A stretch of 64,000 nucleotides of DNA from positions 7,808,923 through 7,872,922 of the forward strand of contig WARS01000007.1 in NCBI GenBank assembly GCA_008933995.1, read 5' to 3'. Shown in pieces: positions 22,701 to 32,610 of the stretch (the first letter of the stretch is position 1; every line of letters begins with the position of its first letter). The notes beneath the pieces are model-generated. The model searched no databases. It was given only the letters and a program-made list of their open reading frames with translations, and was not told where the DNA came from. The translations under genes and the position numbers were made by a program. The stretch comes from Datnioides undecimradiatus. Taxonomy: Eukaryota > Chordata > Actinopteri > Lobotiformes > Datnioididae.

Positions 22701-25521
22701 TAGCTTGTATTTAAATATTAAATAGAAACAAAGAGGAATTAAACATGGGCAAAAACACAGTTAATGTAATAAACTGAGTATGTTTTTTAAACAAATACAT
22801 CTAATATAATTTTAATCAAATTTAATAACTTTAAAAAACACTAAAAAGCTCTCTAATATGATTATTATAATGACAGGGGAAATGTTAGGGAGGAATATAA
22901 TTGACTTTAAATTACAAACGATCATGTTACTGCTCAGCGAATCATTTGTAGCAGATATAGATGACAATTAATAGCTGAACGGTGTCTGTATTGATTTGAT
23001 ATGATTTGACTTCATTATGCTATCACATTTCAGAGTTTCTCAACCTTAATTTAGACAAATCTTTTATTGTTGGGATATCGAGAATGTAAAATGTAAAAAC
23101 TTGATAAAGCAGTTGAGAAACTCTGCACTAATTTAATTTTGAGGCGACAGTCACGAAACCAGGACGGCCAATAAGAAACCTTAAATCTGTGTTTTTTCCA
23201 GGAGGTGGCGTTGTTCAATAACTGGAAAGAAAAAATGTGTATTATATAATTGCTGCACGAGGCATTTTAACAGGATATGGACATTATCTATTTATTGGAC
23301 ATTAGCTATCTATCTATTATCTATTTATTAGAGTCAAATGTGTTGAGTGAGTCAGTGGAGTGAGAAATGTAAGATGCATTAATACATAGATAAAACATAC
23401 ATTTCTAATTTCTTAGGTTGTGAGATCATGAATTTACATGAAACCACGAATATCACTTATTTAGTCTTGAGAATTTTGAGATCTAAAACCATGATGATCA
23501 GACAACAGAAAGAAATGTTGCCTTAATATTAAGTCTAAATGTTATTTTCCAAATATTTAATCCTATTTTCAATAGAAATCAATATATTTCAGGTCTTCTA
23601 CATTATAAAACAAGACTGGATCAGGCTGTGAATTAGAGTAAAGGAAAACGATACAGTTGAGTTCTTATGCAGTGCCCAGAGAGTAATAGATGTTTTGCCT
23701 GGTGTTTTGTCCAGGAGATGGCACTGTTTAATAACTGGCTGTGTGTTTCTGGAACCAAAGATATCCAACAGGAAAACAGTTGTGATTATCACAGAAAGTG
23801 TCTCTAATCTCCCTGATCTTCACCACACATGAACAGAGCCCATGGTCCGCCTCACTCACCCTGTCAGACATAGTGTCCCAGTCCCGCGAGGCCAGAGACT
23901 CCAGGGACCCTCTGTAATGGTTGAGCCCTAGCCGGGTGTTCTCCCATCGGGCCAGCCTGGGGCCATTCTCCCCCATCGACCCGCTGCCTCCTGGACCATC
24001 TGCATCCCTGCCGCTCACCCCGTTGGTCCTCAACTCGTTGTTGAGGAACAGCTGATACTTCGGGTTCTGGCTGGTTGGAAGAGTACGAGGCGTGGTGGGC
24101 TCATCCTCTGACGGGCTGTCTGGCTGCTTGTTCGAATCAAGTTCAGACTCCTGAGGAAGAAGGGCAGAGCGTGAGGAAGGAGGGACGAAAGAAACCTGGA
24201 AGAATCATAAAAATACAAATCTGCCGGAGGGATGAAAACAGAAAAAAGCTGATGTTGTGATTGACAGTGATCATATAGTCTGGGTCATCAGTCTAACATT
24301 AAAACAAAAAAGGTGACTTATTCTCCCCAAGCAAATATTAAAAGTTAATTTATGAAGAGTGCAGAGAATCAAGCTTGTCTCTGACAACAAATAAAATTTC
24401 AATCAATTTATCAGCAGCTAATAATGTTTCAGCAGGAGGGAAAGAAGTGTCTGCCAGTGCAGACAAATGGAAACACTTCCTTAAGATTCGAAATACTAGT
24501 TGGTTGAGACGTCTTCTTGTGTCTTGCAAAACAATGACTTTATGTATTGTATGCCACATAAGCTTCAGGGCTCCTGTTTCAAACAAATTATCAGACAAAC
24601 TCAAGCACACAGAATGCAAAAATGCACAAAATCACTTTCATGCAGCACAAACTACAGTCACAGCGTTAAGATTGTTCTTATTTCATGCCAAGGATAAAAA
24701 TGGCGACATGTGAAGCTCAATGGCAGGAAGCGAATGAAAGAAAAGAGCAAAAGTCCAATCTGTCAGTGAGTTTGAGCTCATTTTGATTAGTACCATTGAA
24801 GAGCATGTGCACAAGAGTCTTGCCATGGTTTCATGCGTTTTGAGTCATCATGCGAAACTGAGAACAGCACCTTTATCATGCGTTTAAAAAGCCTGCACTG
24901 CTGCCATGCTGCCGCGCCGTCTCCACGCAGCCAAGATGCAGAACTTTTTGTTTCATGCAAGGACATCGAAATGGCCCGCCAGCCGGTTTTCTTTGTGCTT
25001 ACCGATCCCATGCCAGAGTCAGCCACCGAGTCTCTACCAGAGTCTGCGTTTTGCATTTTGGTCTGTGGTTTTGAACCGGTCTTCTCAGCACTGGCTCCTA
25101 CTGGACAATCAATTCTCGCAGTGATTTGACTAGTTCTGCCATCTCTCTGGGCTGATTCAGCACCGTTTGGACTTGTGGCAGTGAACGGAGGGGTCACAGT
25201 AATGCTGGGAACTGGACCTTCATCTGGCCGGGCACTGCTCGGTGTGGATGGGTTCGACTTGGACTTGGGAGACTGGAGAGCCTCTGCAGAGGCAGACTTT
25301 GGGGCTCGTCCTGTTCCAGAAGTTGGGCTCTGTGGGGATCCAGAAGAAGAGACATGATCCGGACCAGAGAATTTAGTGATCAGGTCTTTGATGCTGCTGG
25401 CGCGGTGCAGGCCTGCAAGTGGTTTCTTGTAACTGGCTCTCCGGGCCTGATCAGCCTCTTCTTTGTTGGCAGCCTGCTGAGGACTAAGTGGGCTTTGGGA
25501 GGAAGGAGACTCAGGCACGTG
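16657..25521 (-). CDS. cingulin/myosin-tail-like coiled-coil scaffold protein, 5' end missing
   Basis: Seventeen exons (25521-25003 down to 16774-16657) splice in consistent phase into 2667 nt, 888 codons plus TGA. Residues about 1-375 form a Ser/Pro-rich, probably disordered head with short conserved-looking islands such as RASSIKDLITKFSG, NPKYQLFLNNE and RGSLESLASRDWDTMSDR. Residues about 376-850 form an almost unbroken heptad-repeat rod, starting DYIEELTKQLDTCQK and ending RIRSLKRQLNEAEEEASRKE, the last closely resembling the end of non-muscle myosin II and cingulin rods. A short acidic tail follows (DLSVDDEDED..). This suggests a dimeric actomyosin or junction-associated scaffold. I infer cingulin-family affinity, but the head does not match my memory of mammalian cingulin or CGNL1, so the exact orthologue is unassigned. 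Exon Q opens after an acceptor in phase 0 and has no suitable ATG, so at least one upstream exon is missing. The gene is convergent with rab27b. Confidence 0.8.
16941..17104 (-). CDS. cingulin-like gene exon, end of rod (myosin-tail-like)
   Basis: 164 nt encoding MTQRIRSLKRQLNEAEEEAS and TQRELAEERETSSRLQRQLL. The KRQLNEAEEEA segment is the part most like myosin II and cingulin rod ends. Donor GTACAT, phase 2. The leading ATG is internal, not a start. Confidence 0.9.
17299..17407 (-). CDS. cingulin-like gene exon, rod
   Basis: 109 nt encoding NKAVLTNTISKMERRINELS and DQMEEEHRIATEQKDL. Acceptor TTTTGTGCAG, donor GTAACA. Confidence 0.88.
17686..17804 (-). CDS. cingulin-like gene exon, rod
   Basis: 119 nt encoding LRELRLEVEELHSSRVQEDV and SRAESRVKDLENTLRTEE, with the following Arg codon split. 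Acceptor CTGTAG, donor GTAAGT, ends in phase 2. Confidence 0.88.
17959..18042 (-). CDS. cingulin-like gene exon, rod
   Basis: 84 nt encoding TEQLQLKLIQEKDLNDLMET then EKASMERQ. Acceptor GTTTACCATCAG, donor GTAATA, phase 0. Confidence 0.88.
18186..18275 (-). CDS. cingulin-like gene exon, rod
   Basis: 90 nt encoding EKMIDMESDLEELHDSEQRW then AAKHKRAIEQ. Acceptor CCTCAG, donor GTAAAC, phase 0. Confidence 0.88.
18276..19348 (-). other. intron of the cingulin-like gene
   Basis: 1.07 kb, AT-rich. No exon, repeat or RNA gene is recognised. Confidence 0.8.
19349..19522 (-). CDS. cingulin-like gene exon, rod
   Basis: 174 nt encoding VSGKLIDKEQTLEEEIQLRE and AERMVEDLRMELQTTNQAKE. The acceptor follows TTGCGCAG, donor GTGCTG, phase 0. 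Confidence 0.9.
19643..19810 (-). CDS. cingulin-like gene exon, rod
   Basis: 168 nt encoding LSEALQLSTQNSAELSLQQK and VEELEESLLEKEQELQRLQ. Strongly heptad-patterned, with CTG/CAG-rich codons. Phase 0 on both sides. Confidence 0.9.
20147..20299 (-). CDS. cingulin-like gene exon, rod
   Basis: 153 nt encoding ENLEKQTKHAQNLSEKLWLA and RQLEELEVDKGTKDKKTSEL. Acceptor GTTGTGTTCAG, donor GTACAG, phase 0. Confidence 0.88.
20575..20679 (-). CDS. cingulin-like gene exon, rod
   Basis: 105 nt encoding IEVKEAREVMVEANTQEYAF and NFLQQSLQNRIQDAE. Acceptor TGTGCTGTGCAG, donor GTACGT, phase 0. Confidence 0.88.
20759..20906 (-). CDS. cingulin-like gene exon, rod
   Basis: 148 nt encoding FEMRGLLVNNEDLLRTNTQL, then MKRMREQMIEMERENQ and a run of heptads to LREME. 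The acceptor is ACCTTGTCAAG and the first base completes Arg. Confidence 0.88.
20907..21427 (-). other. intron of the cingulin-like gene
   Basis: 521 bp with nothing recognised beyond splice signals. Confidence 0.8.
21428..21486 (-). CDS. cingulin-like gene exon, rod
   Basis: 59 nt encoding RNQFLEAESVEMEKERNQI with the codon split to the next exon (phase 2). Acceptor TCCTCCTTAG, donor GTCGGA. Confidence 0.85.
21487..21828 (-). other. intron of the cingulin-like gene
   Basis: 342 bp with nothing recognised beyond splice signals. Confidence 0.8.
21829..21930 (-). CDS. cingulin-like gene exon, start of coiled-coil rod
   Basis: 102 nt encoding AAPVHYSMRSATLGAPNRKD and YIEELTKQLDTCQK, where heptads begin. 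Acceptor GTTGCTGCAG, donor GTAGGG, phase 0. Confidence 0.88.
22049..22213 (-). CDS. cingulin-like gene exon, head region
   Basis: 165 nt encoding VQGGLSPSTSEMNLYSFNSR and SAYDTLVKRRTELTNT. The acceptor is CTTCTTCTCCAG, with an alternative AG 6 nt downstream that also keeps frame. Donor GTATGA. Confidence 0.83.
22463..22561 (-). CDS. cingulin-like gene exon, head region
   Basis: 99 nt encoding LGVVDSPPRVFNSPYSTATS then IDYNPMYRTSEFK. Acceptor TTTTTACAG, donor GTTCGT (less usual), phase 0 on both sides. Confidence 0.82.
22562..23859 (-). other. intron of the cingulin-like gene with hairpin and duplicated motif
   Basis: 1.3-kb AT-rich intron. It contains a perfect 14-bp inverted repeat (23031-23044 and 23112-23125) and two copies of a 29-bp sequence (23197-23225 and 23710-23738). 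No coding exon is required by phase. Confidence 0.8.
23031..23125. repeat. inverted repeat with 14-bp perfect arms
   Basis: CAGAGTTTCTCAAC at 23031-23044 and its exact reverse complement at 23112-23125, separated by 67 nt. Possibly the end of a small decayed element. No function is claimed. Confidence 0.7.
23860..24150 (-). CDS. cingulin-like gene exon, head region
   Basis: 291 nt in phase 0, acceptor CTTCTTCCTCAG, donor GTGAGT. It encodes ESELDSNKQPDSPSEDEPTT, NPKYQLFLNNELRTNG, a Gly-rich stretch and RGSLESLASRDWDTMSDR. Codon use is GC3-rich, in contrast to the flanking introns. Confidence 0.88.
24151..25002 (-). other. intron of the cingulin-like gene
   Basis: 852 bp with no repeat or exon recognised. 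Confidence 0.8.
25003..25521 (-). CDS. cingulin-like gene, most 5' exon found (Ser/Pro-rich head)
   Basis: 519 nt, 173 codons, after acceptor CCTCTTTCAG, donor GTAAGC. It encodes HVPESPSSQSPLSPQQAANK, a basic patch RRASYKKPLAGLHRASSIKD, SP/TP-rich linkers and ADSGRDSVADSGMGS. The serine sites in basic context look like kinase targets (inference). Confidence 0.85.
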
Positions 25522-26378
25522 CTGAAAGAGGTGAACACAATAACACATCTCCAAACCACTGTAAACCAGGACCATGTGCAGCACATGTATCAGATTAGTT
25601 ATAATATGACAGACAATATAAATGTACCACACAGAATGGACCATGGTAGTTTTAACACTTCTTTGTGCAGAAGATGACTGGATTTGGCAGCTTCTTTTCC
25701 ACAAAATTGACAGTAACAGTATATAAAAACTCCCATATTTTTACTTCCTGTTTTACTCGAATGATAAAACCATTTAAATGTTTACCTGCAACATAATTTA
25801 CTTAAAAACACTGAAACAAGCACATGTAATAAATCTAGCTAAGGGCAGATAGCTAACATTAGCCAACAGGTTACAGGCTCCAGAAATTGTTTGTATAGTA
25901 ATTATACACACACACATATATATAGTCGTATCCATTACTCAAAATCATTCTTTCACTTTCATTCAAACACTAAATGGTTTCTTTGAAGCAGCACTTCTCA
26001 TTGTCTCCTGTGTACAGCGTCGATGTTCACTGTTGAAATGCATACATAATGGCATGAAGCCCAGCGTCTGTGCGTGTGTGTGCGTGTGTGTGCGTGTGCG
26101 TGTGTGCGTGCGTGGCATGTGTGTTCCCATCCTGACATAAATCCCTGTTGAGAAAGTGCAACATCTGCTCGTTCATCTGAAAAATCACCCCCCCCCCCCA
26201 CACAACAAACCCCCCAACATCCCACTTTCTCCCACAGTCAGAAAAGGACAGATATATATATATATATATAAACTGATGGACAGAGATTCCAAAATTCAAC
26301 AACCCACTCGACCCACACATAAAATGGCAGCCTTTTTTGCCAAAAAGCCACTTGATTAAATCCAACTTTAATTAACAA

Positions 26379-26600
26379 TCATAACAAGGAGCCACTTAGA
26401 GAATTGAAGTGGCGAGCGTCCAGGGGTTTAACTTTCGGGGCTTGAGGGTCCAAAGCACCGAGTGGCCTTAATCCAGGGCCTCGCCTGGCCACCTCCCCCA
26501 GGGACTGTGAGCCAAAGTTGGGGTAGGAGGGGAGCCGTGGCCTGGGAGGACTGAGAGGGAGGGTGTGTGTCTGGGGTCTGGGATCACTGCTAATCACCAT
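26379..26600 (-). other. GC-rich open block, candidate 5' exon of the cingulin-like gene
   Basis: A 73-codon frame rich in Pro, Arg and Leu (LPLSPPRPRLPSYPNFG) in an otherwise AT-rich stretch, about 0.9 kb upstream of the first exon found. A weak phase-0 donor (GAG|GTGGCC) inside it would join in frame to HVPESP. There is no clear acceptor and the donor is poor. It could equally be a conserved non-coding element. Confidence 0.2.
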
Positions 26601-27580
26601 GGTATTAAAATGTTTACAGGCCGTAGTGGGATTAGCTCTGAGCTGATGATTTTTATTAATGTTATTATTTTTCCCCCCACAGGAGCTCAGTTTGGACTCT
26701 CTGCCTCGTGGAATGAGGAAACAGGGACGAGCTCGTGATGAAATGTGTGTGTTCTTGTAGCTTATGTCCTTATGTACACTACATTTAGTTTAATGAGTTT
26801 CTCAACATTCAGATCCGACGTGGGCCACTTGATAAGCAGGCGGGGTCACAGGACATGTTCTGAATGACTGATCCGTTAATATTATTTTATATCTAAAATT
26901 ATAAAATTAAATTCGTTTTTAAATAAAATGTTCAATGGCTTTGAAATAAGTCAGGATTTCTCATAAGTTTAGATGTTTCTTTTCATAACAGCTTGCATTC
27001 TGATATGAATGCTGTGTGACACTACGCTATGATGAGGAGAAGGAAATAAAACACCTCCCCATACAGCCTTACTATGCTTTTGTGAATCTGCATTACATTG
27101 GGCAGGGGTTCAAATATTCTGTCATATGCAACAAACTCAACAAATCTGAACAAAGGTCGCCAACTTACAGGAGGACTAAAAGGTCATTTGCTACTGCAAA
27201 CCTGGTGACCTGGTAGAACGATGGTATAGTTTAAAGTAAATCAGACTGAAGTTACTTGGTTAAGGTTTTGGAAAAATTGTGTTCATGGTTCAGAGAAACC
27301 AGAGCTGAGAAAGCAAGACAAGAAGTCACACACTTAGTAAAAAACATCTACCCACTTCAGACATTGTGAGATGGTAAGAGTCAAAGTAATTTCTGCTGTT
27401 AAGCTGTTTGAAGAGTCACTGCTACCATTTTTCTGTACGGCAAAGCCTCGAGTGAGGAAATGAATCTGCTTCGATCTCCAAACATTTTAAACCTGTGCAA
27501 GAATTTTAATTTAGGCGGAAAAAGCTTTCTCAAATTTTCGGGCGAGAAGGAACGAACGATGAACAAAACAGAACAATCAC

Positions 27581-27645
27581 ACAGACAGACAGGCGGACAG
27601 ACAGGCGGACAGACAGGCGGACAGACAGGCAGACAGGCAGACAGA
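27581..27645. repeat. 12-bp minisatellite (ACAGACAGGCGG)n
   Basis: About four to five tandem units of GACAGACAGGCG, the last ones degraded to GACAGACAGGCA. Confidence 0.85.
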
Positions 27646-28959
27646 GCTCCATTCAGGAAAACCAGGTCCATATTCCCCAATGTCCTGGACATATACACAT
27701 AAACACATGCAAACACTCACACACACACACACACACACTGGTCCCTAAGTCCCTTTGGCCTCACTACAGTACAGACATATAGTGCAGAGCTGTTCGCCAT
27801 CTGACCCAGATATGTGACAGAAATGCACCCTGGGAAATGCTGTGAATGTCTAACTGTTTGGGGCAGAAGTACTCAGGGGTTTTCCCTGGAATAAAAGTTA
27901 GTAGCAGCAGTGGTGAACGCATCAAATCATTTCAAGTTTTTAAAGCACATCTCCTGGCATGACTAATTAAAAACCTGTTTTAACTGATGTTACATAACTG
28001 ATGCAAACATCTGGAACATTTTTAAAGCAAGAAAAGTCTGTATTTTTTCATATTCAACGATTAAGTTTGTCAATCTACCACAAAAAATGATCCATATACG
28101 TATCTATTGAAGGGGTGCTTAACTGATGCCATAAGGTTTGTGAAAGACAGAAAGAAAGAGTCCTTATGCCCAGTTTTAGTCAGGTTGCATTAAAATCCAC
28201 AAACCCTGTATCCTACATTTCCCACAATGCAACTTAATTTTGTTTTTATTAGATTCTCCTTGCCTCGTTACTTTCCACATCTCCCTGACACCCCCAGTAG
28301 GAAATACAACCTTTCTGTTATTGGCTGCAAATCCAAGACTAAGCTGCAATATCCCCAGGTTCACTTACTTAGACATGGCAAAGCTCCTGCAGAGACACCG
28401 TAGACATTATACCACTGCTGTTTTCCGAGTCGTCATATCCCACTTGACTAGTAAATCTTTACGTGTAAGAATCAGTGAAATGTCCCTTTAAATGTCACGG
28501 CTCCTTTTCCTTCACTTTCTGCTGAGAAAAATCTAATTTGGTGTGGAAGGTGCTGGAAGTGTTTGAGGGAGTTTACATGGATTTCCTTGATAGACAGGCA
28601 AGTTTACTCAGAGATCGCACATAGACTCAGTTCTTGGCCATCTGCACACCAAACAATGGAAAATACAAGAACTTTTCAAGTTGGAAACAATAAATTTAAT
28701 CAACTGTCGGGACCAAACCTGCATCATCCACTTTCAGCTAAAAGAATTTCAAACATTTCATTATTTCTGTGTTTGTCTGCATCTTCGGGAACAGCTTTGA
28801 GGATGATGGTGAAGACAAACTTCTTTTAGTCAATTTTAGCATAATAAACATCTTACCGTGACTGCAAAAACTAAAAAGGGCGGTAAAGTCACAAACTTTG
28901 GAGAGAAAGTGGGAAACAGTGTTGCTTTCAAGCGTTTGTCTGGCAGTTTCTGCTGCTTG

Positions 28960-29460
28960 TTTTCATGGTTGTGTTTTATGTGGCTTCTCCCCGGCCTGTG
29001 TAGCCGCTGCTCTTTAGCTTCTCCTGGTTGTTTCTAACATCTGGTTTTCTTCTCCCAACTATTTTCTAGTTCATTTAGATTCTTTTCTGTTCTTCTCTGG
29101 TTGTTTTCGATCTTCTTTACCTCCTGCTGGCTTTCTCGTTCTTTCACACTGTTTTCTATACTCTGTTGCTTCTCTCCTAGTTGATTTTTGCAGTGTTGTA
29201 GCTTGTCATCTGTCATTGAGTCTCTTCTGTTCATTTTCTAGCATCTTCTGCTAGGAAATTACTGTGTTTTGTAGCTTCTTCGAATTGTTTTTGAGCCTCT
29301 ATAGGTTGTTTGACCCGTCTGTCTTGGTGTTGTTTCATGGTCTCTTCTGTCTTGTGCTGTGTTGTACTTGGTTGTTTGTCATTTCAGCTTCTTTGGATTA
29401 GGGTTGTTTTCTGGTTCATTCCTGATTGTTTTCAATTTTCTTTTATTTGCTTTCTTTTAA
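28960..29460. repeat. degenerate T/C-rich tandem array
   Basis: Many diverged 20-30 bp units of the form CTTCTCTGGTTGTTTTC / GCTTCTTTGGATTGTTTTC recur across 500 bp. The opposite strand gives a 66-codon Glu/Lys/Gln-rich frame that mimics a coiled coil but is a by-product of the array. Confidence 0.6.
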
Positions 29461-29954
29461 TATACTTCAGTAGTGCTTTTTGAATATTTGCACAGTGGAC
29501 TGAAGACAATTACTGTGCATGACAACATGTCTGTTACTATAACATGTGTGAGTGTGTGTATGTGTGTGTGTGTGTCTATCCAACTTCTCTTTGTTTGCCT
29601 TTTAAACTGTATTCCAAGTTACCCTCAGTGCCCCTACAAGCTGACACTCTTTCTCACCTCACCATTCGTATTTCTTTACTTTCTGCTCCTGAAGCCTGAA
29701 CACACACACATACTCTGTGACACACAGATCACCTCTACATCAAACACCTTAGAACGAGAAGCTGTTTCCAAGTTGTTGGTGACACAGATGTAAACTGGCA
29801 GATGCACTTAAACGCTACACCAAAGCTAAACTGTCGCTGCAGCCAAGAGAGAAAACAATAACTTAATAAAAAATAAAATAAAGAACCAATTAGTGGCAGC
29901 AGTCTCGTGTTGGACACGTACATCTTTCACAGAGAGCAAAACGTTGAGCTACGT

Positions 29955-30100
29955 TTGGCCCGAGGCAATCTGCTTGGCAATATGTTCCTGTGTCGTTGTC
30001 ATTGCCCCCCTCCAGCCCCTCCCCTCCATGGCTGTAAATAACAGAGATTAATCAACGAACCAGCGCTCCGGCGTCGCCTTAAAGCCTGACCATTTTCACA
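29955..30100. promoter_or_regulatory. GC-rich block, candidate conserved element or leader exon
   Basis: A non-repetitive, compositionally distinct block. On the - strand a TTATTTACAG acceptor-like site precedes an ATG with a 27-codon frame (ending AKQIASGQT) and no good donor. Function is inferred only from composition. Confidence 0.2.
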
Positions 30101-32353
30101 CTTTGCTTAGCTCACAATTATCCCTCCAACAGGACAAATTGTTACAAATCAGCCTGAAATCTGGTCAAATTAATCCCGGATGTCTCTTTATTTAATGTGG
30201 GAATACCAAAATGAGCTCAGATGTATTATGTGTGTTTGAGTAAACCTATCAAATATGAATAATCTATTAGTGATATGTTAAATATGGAAAATTAACAACA
30301 GCTTAGTGAGGAGCGTCACATACTCTGTGCTGTCGGTACATGAGGTATGCATTGTCACATACACAGCAATCTGTGAATTATATACTGTATCTTGCAGAAC
30401 TGATAAAATTAGTGATTAATATATTATTGATTTATAAAATATTAACCGGCAAAATTATTGATTAATCATCATTTTTGTAGCAAGACTGTCAAAAATTACA
30501 CAAGAACTTTGTCCTTAACCTGCTTTGCCTATTTAGACTCTACGCAATTACAGTTAATGAAGCGAATTATAATGTAGTCAAACATAATATAATATCGTCG
30601 GCACTTCACCTCTGAGACTGATCTTTGTAAAACTGATTTTCCCCTTTGAGCCTGATGTGCTGCAGAGGCTTTTTACACCTCAGGTCTCCTCATCCGATGA
30701 CTAACTGCACCCGTGTTCACACTTTACAAACATGTTTTTTTTTCTATGCTGTTTTAGGTTTTTGGAGATATTTTTATGTTTTTGATAATTTACTAATTTA
30801 TATTGTCACAATTTTTTCCCTTTAGATCTATATTTTATTTGTGATTTTCTTGGATCCAACAGCATGTTTTCCTTTTATAAGCTCATTTAAGTTTTAAATC
30901 TCCTGGGTAAAACTATTATTACTATAACTATATTATTATCCACAATGCAGTTATACAGCATGTTATGGCAGCTGAGGCCTCAACCTCTTATCACTGATGT
31001 TAGAGGTAAATTAATGCAGTAATCATGTTTATATGAATACATGAGATAAAACACAGAGCTCACATTCAGCAGACTGCCTGGATGATTCATTGAATCTACA
31101 AAAACCTATTTATTAAATATTATCTAAATCTATTAGATTTAGACCTAATCAAAATGATGTGTGATTATACAAATTGTGGCTCATTTTCTGACAGATGAAC
31201 CACAGTTAATCTGATAAAAAGGTTGCTGAGCCTCTCTTTGGGTCTAGATTGGCAGGACAAAGCGTGAGACAAATGACAAAGTGTAAATTATGTGAACCAT
31301 TGAGAACAATATGCTTCTCTGAACCATATATAAACATAAAGGACAACCGAGTCCAAATTCTAGGTTTTAAACTTTTAACAAATAAGTAAATCTAATAAAA
31401 AAATGTATTTAAAAAATAAGGAGAAGGGTGTTTGTGTGTAGCTCATATGAGGGGTTACCTGGTTGTATCTGGTTAAAAGAGTGTGTCCCCTCCAGAGAAA
31501 ATACAGTTATGTTCAGAAGCTGTGCAGGAAGAAGTGCGAGGTCTTTGTTTCACTGCAGAGCAGGAAAAAGGCCAGAAACGCTGCAGAGGGAGGAGCTCAA
31601 GCTGAAAGGACGAGTCAAACTTTGTGACGGATCGCAACAAGAATCCGTTTCCTGATCTAAGGAACTGAAACTCAACTGTAGAATCAGTAAATGCTCTCAA
31701 TGTCACATCAGATAATTGGGTTCAGGAGGGTAATTAATAACTATGAATTTTACAGTGTGATTAAGTGCTGATTTTCTGGATGCTAAAACTGGAAAATAGC
31801 AATGAAGCGTAGACGTATATTAAGGCATTGCTGGCGTGTGGACAACAATGGTTGCCACATATGCTGCCAGTGTCTGTCATCCTTATGTAGCAAAGCGTTA
31901 CTTTGAGAGCAGAGATCACTGTTTGTGTCCGGTCTCCTACCTCAGAGGTGCCCGTACTAATGTATTTTTTTTTTCTTAATTTTCAGCATTGGATGTGATC
32001 TTCCCCCTTACTTTAACACAACAGAAAATAAATAAAACAGCATCTTTCGAAATCTAAAACAAACTCCAACTGAAAAGCGTATTTCTATTTATTCAGTTCG
32101 AATCCTTCCAACCTGAAAACGTTGGGCTGGATGCATGCTGTATTTCTGTGCAGGAGATGCTGCATGTTGGCAGTCGGCCTGTCTGCTGTTTGTGTTTAAG
32201 CTTCACGAGTTAAACTGTGATGACACTTTGACAGGTTTCCTGTTATAATAAGACTCCAAACCAGGTTTCTTCCCTCAACGTTTCCTGTCACAACCGTGTC
32301 AGTCTATTATGAGTTTTTTTTTTTTCCTGTTTGTTTTTAGGGGAAAAGATGCT

Positions 32354-32360
<7 letters not shown>

Positions 32361-32384
<24 letters not shown>

Positions 32385-32610
32385 TGAGTGAATGTGTGTG
32401 TGTGTGTGTAGGCCTGCATCTGTGTGTGTGACAGACAGAGCCAGATGAGCAGGCAGATGTTCCCTCTGTCTCCACTTCTACTGTCTGAGAAAGACTGACA
32501 ACAGCTGGACCAATGCCAGGCATACACGCACACATGCATGCACGCACGCGCACACACATTTCCAAATGCAAGCCCACACATGCACATGCACACACACACA
32601 CACACACACG
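32361..32610. repeat. (TG)n array facing a (CA)n array
   Basis: (TG)13 with interruptions at 32361-32430, about 90 bp of mixed sequence, then CA/CG-rich tracts at 32521-32610. The arms are reverse complements and could pair. Alternating purine-pyrimidine such as GCACGCACGCGCACAC is prone to Z-DNA. Confidence 0.85.

Noticed and set aside
29034..29234. 66-codon Glu/Lys-rich - strand frame resembling a coiled-coil exon
   Set aside because: It lies wholly within a degenerate tandem array and has no splice or promoter context.
31473..31706. 77-codon - strand frame as first exon of the cingulin-like gene
   Set aside because: No phase-0 donor in a suitable place and no resemblance to the head region.
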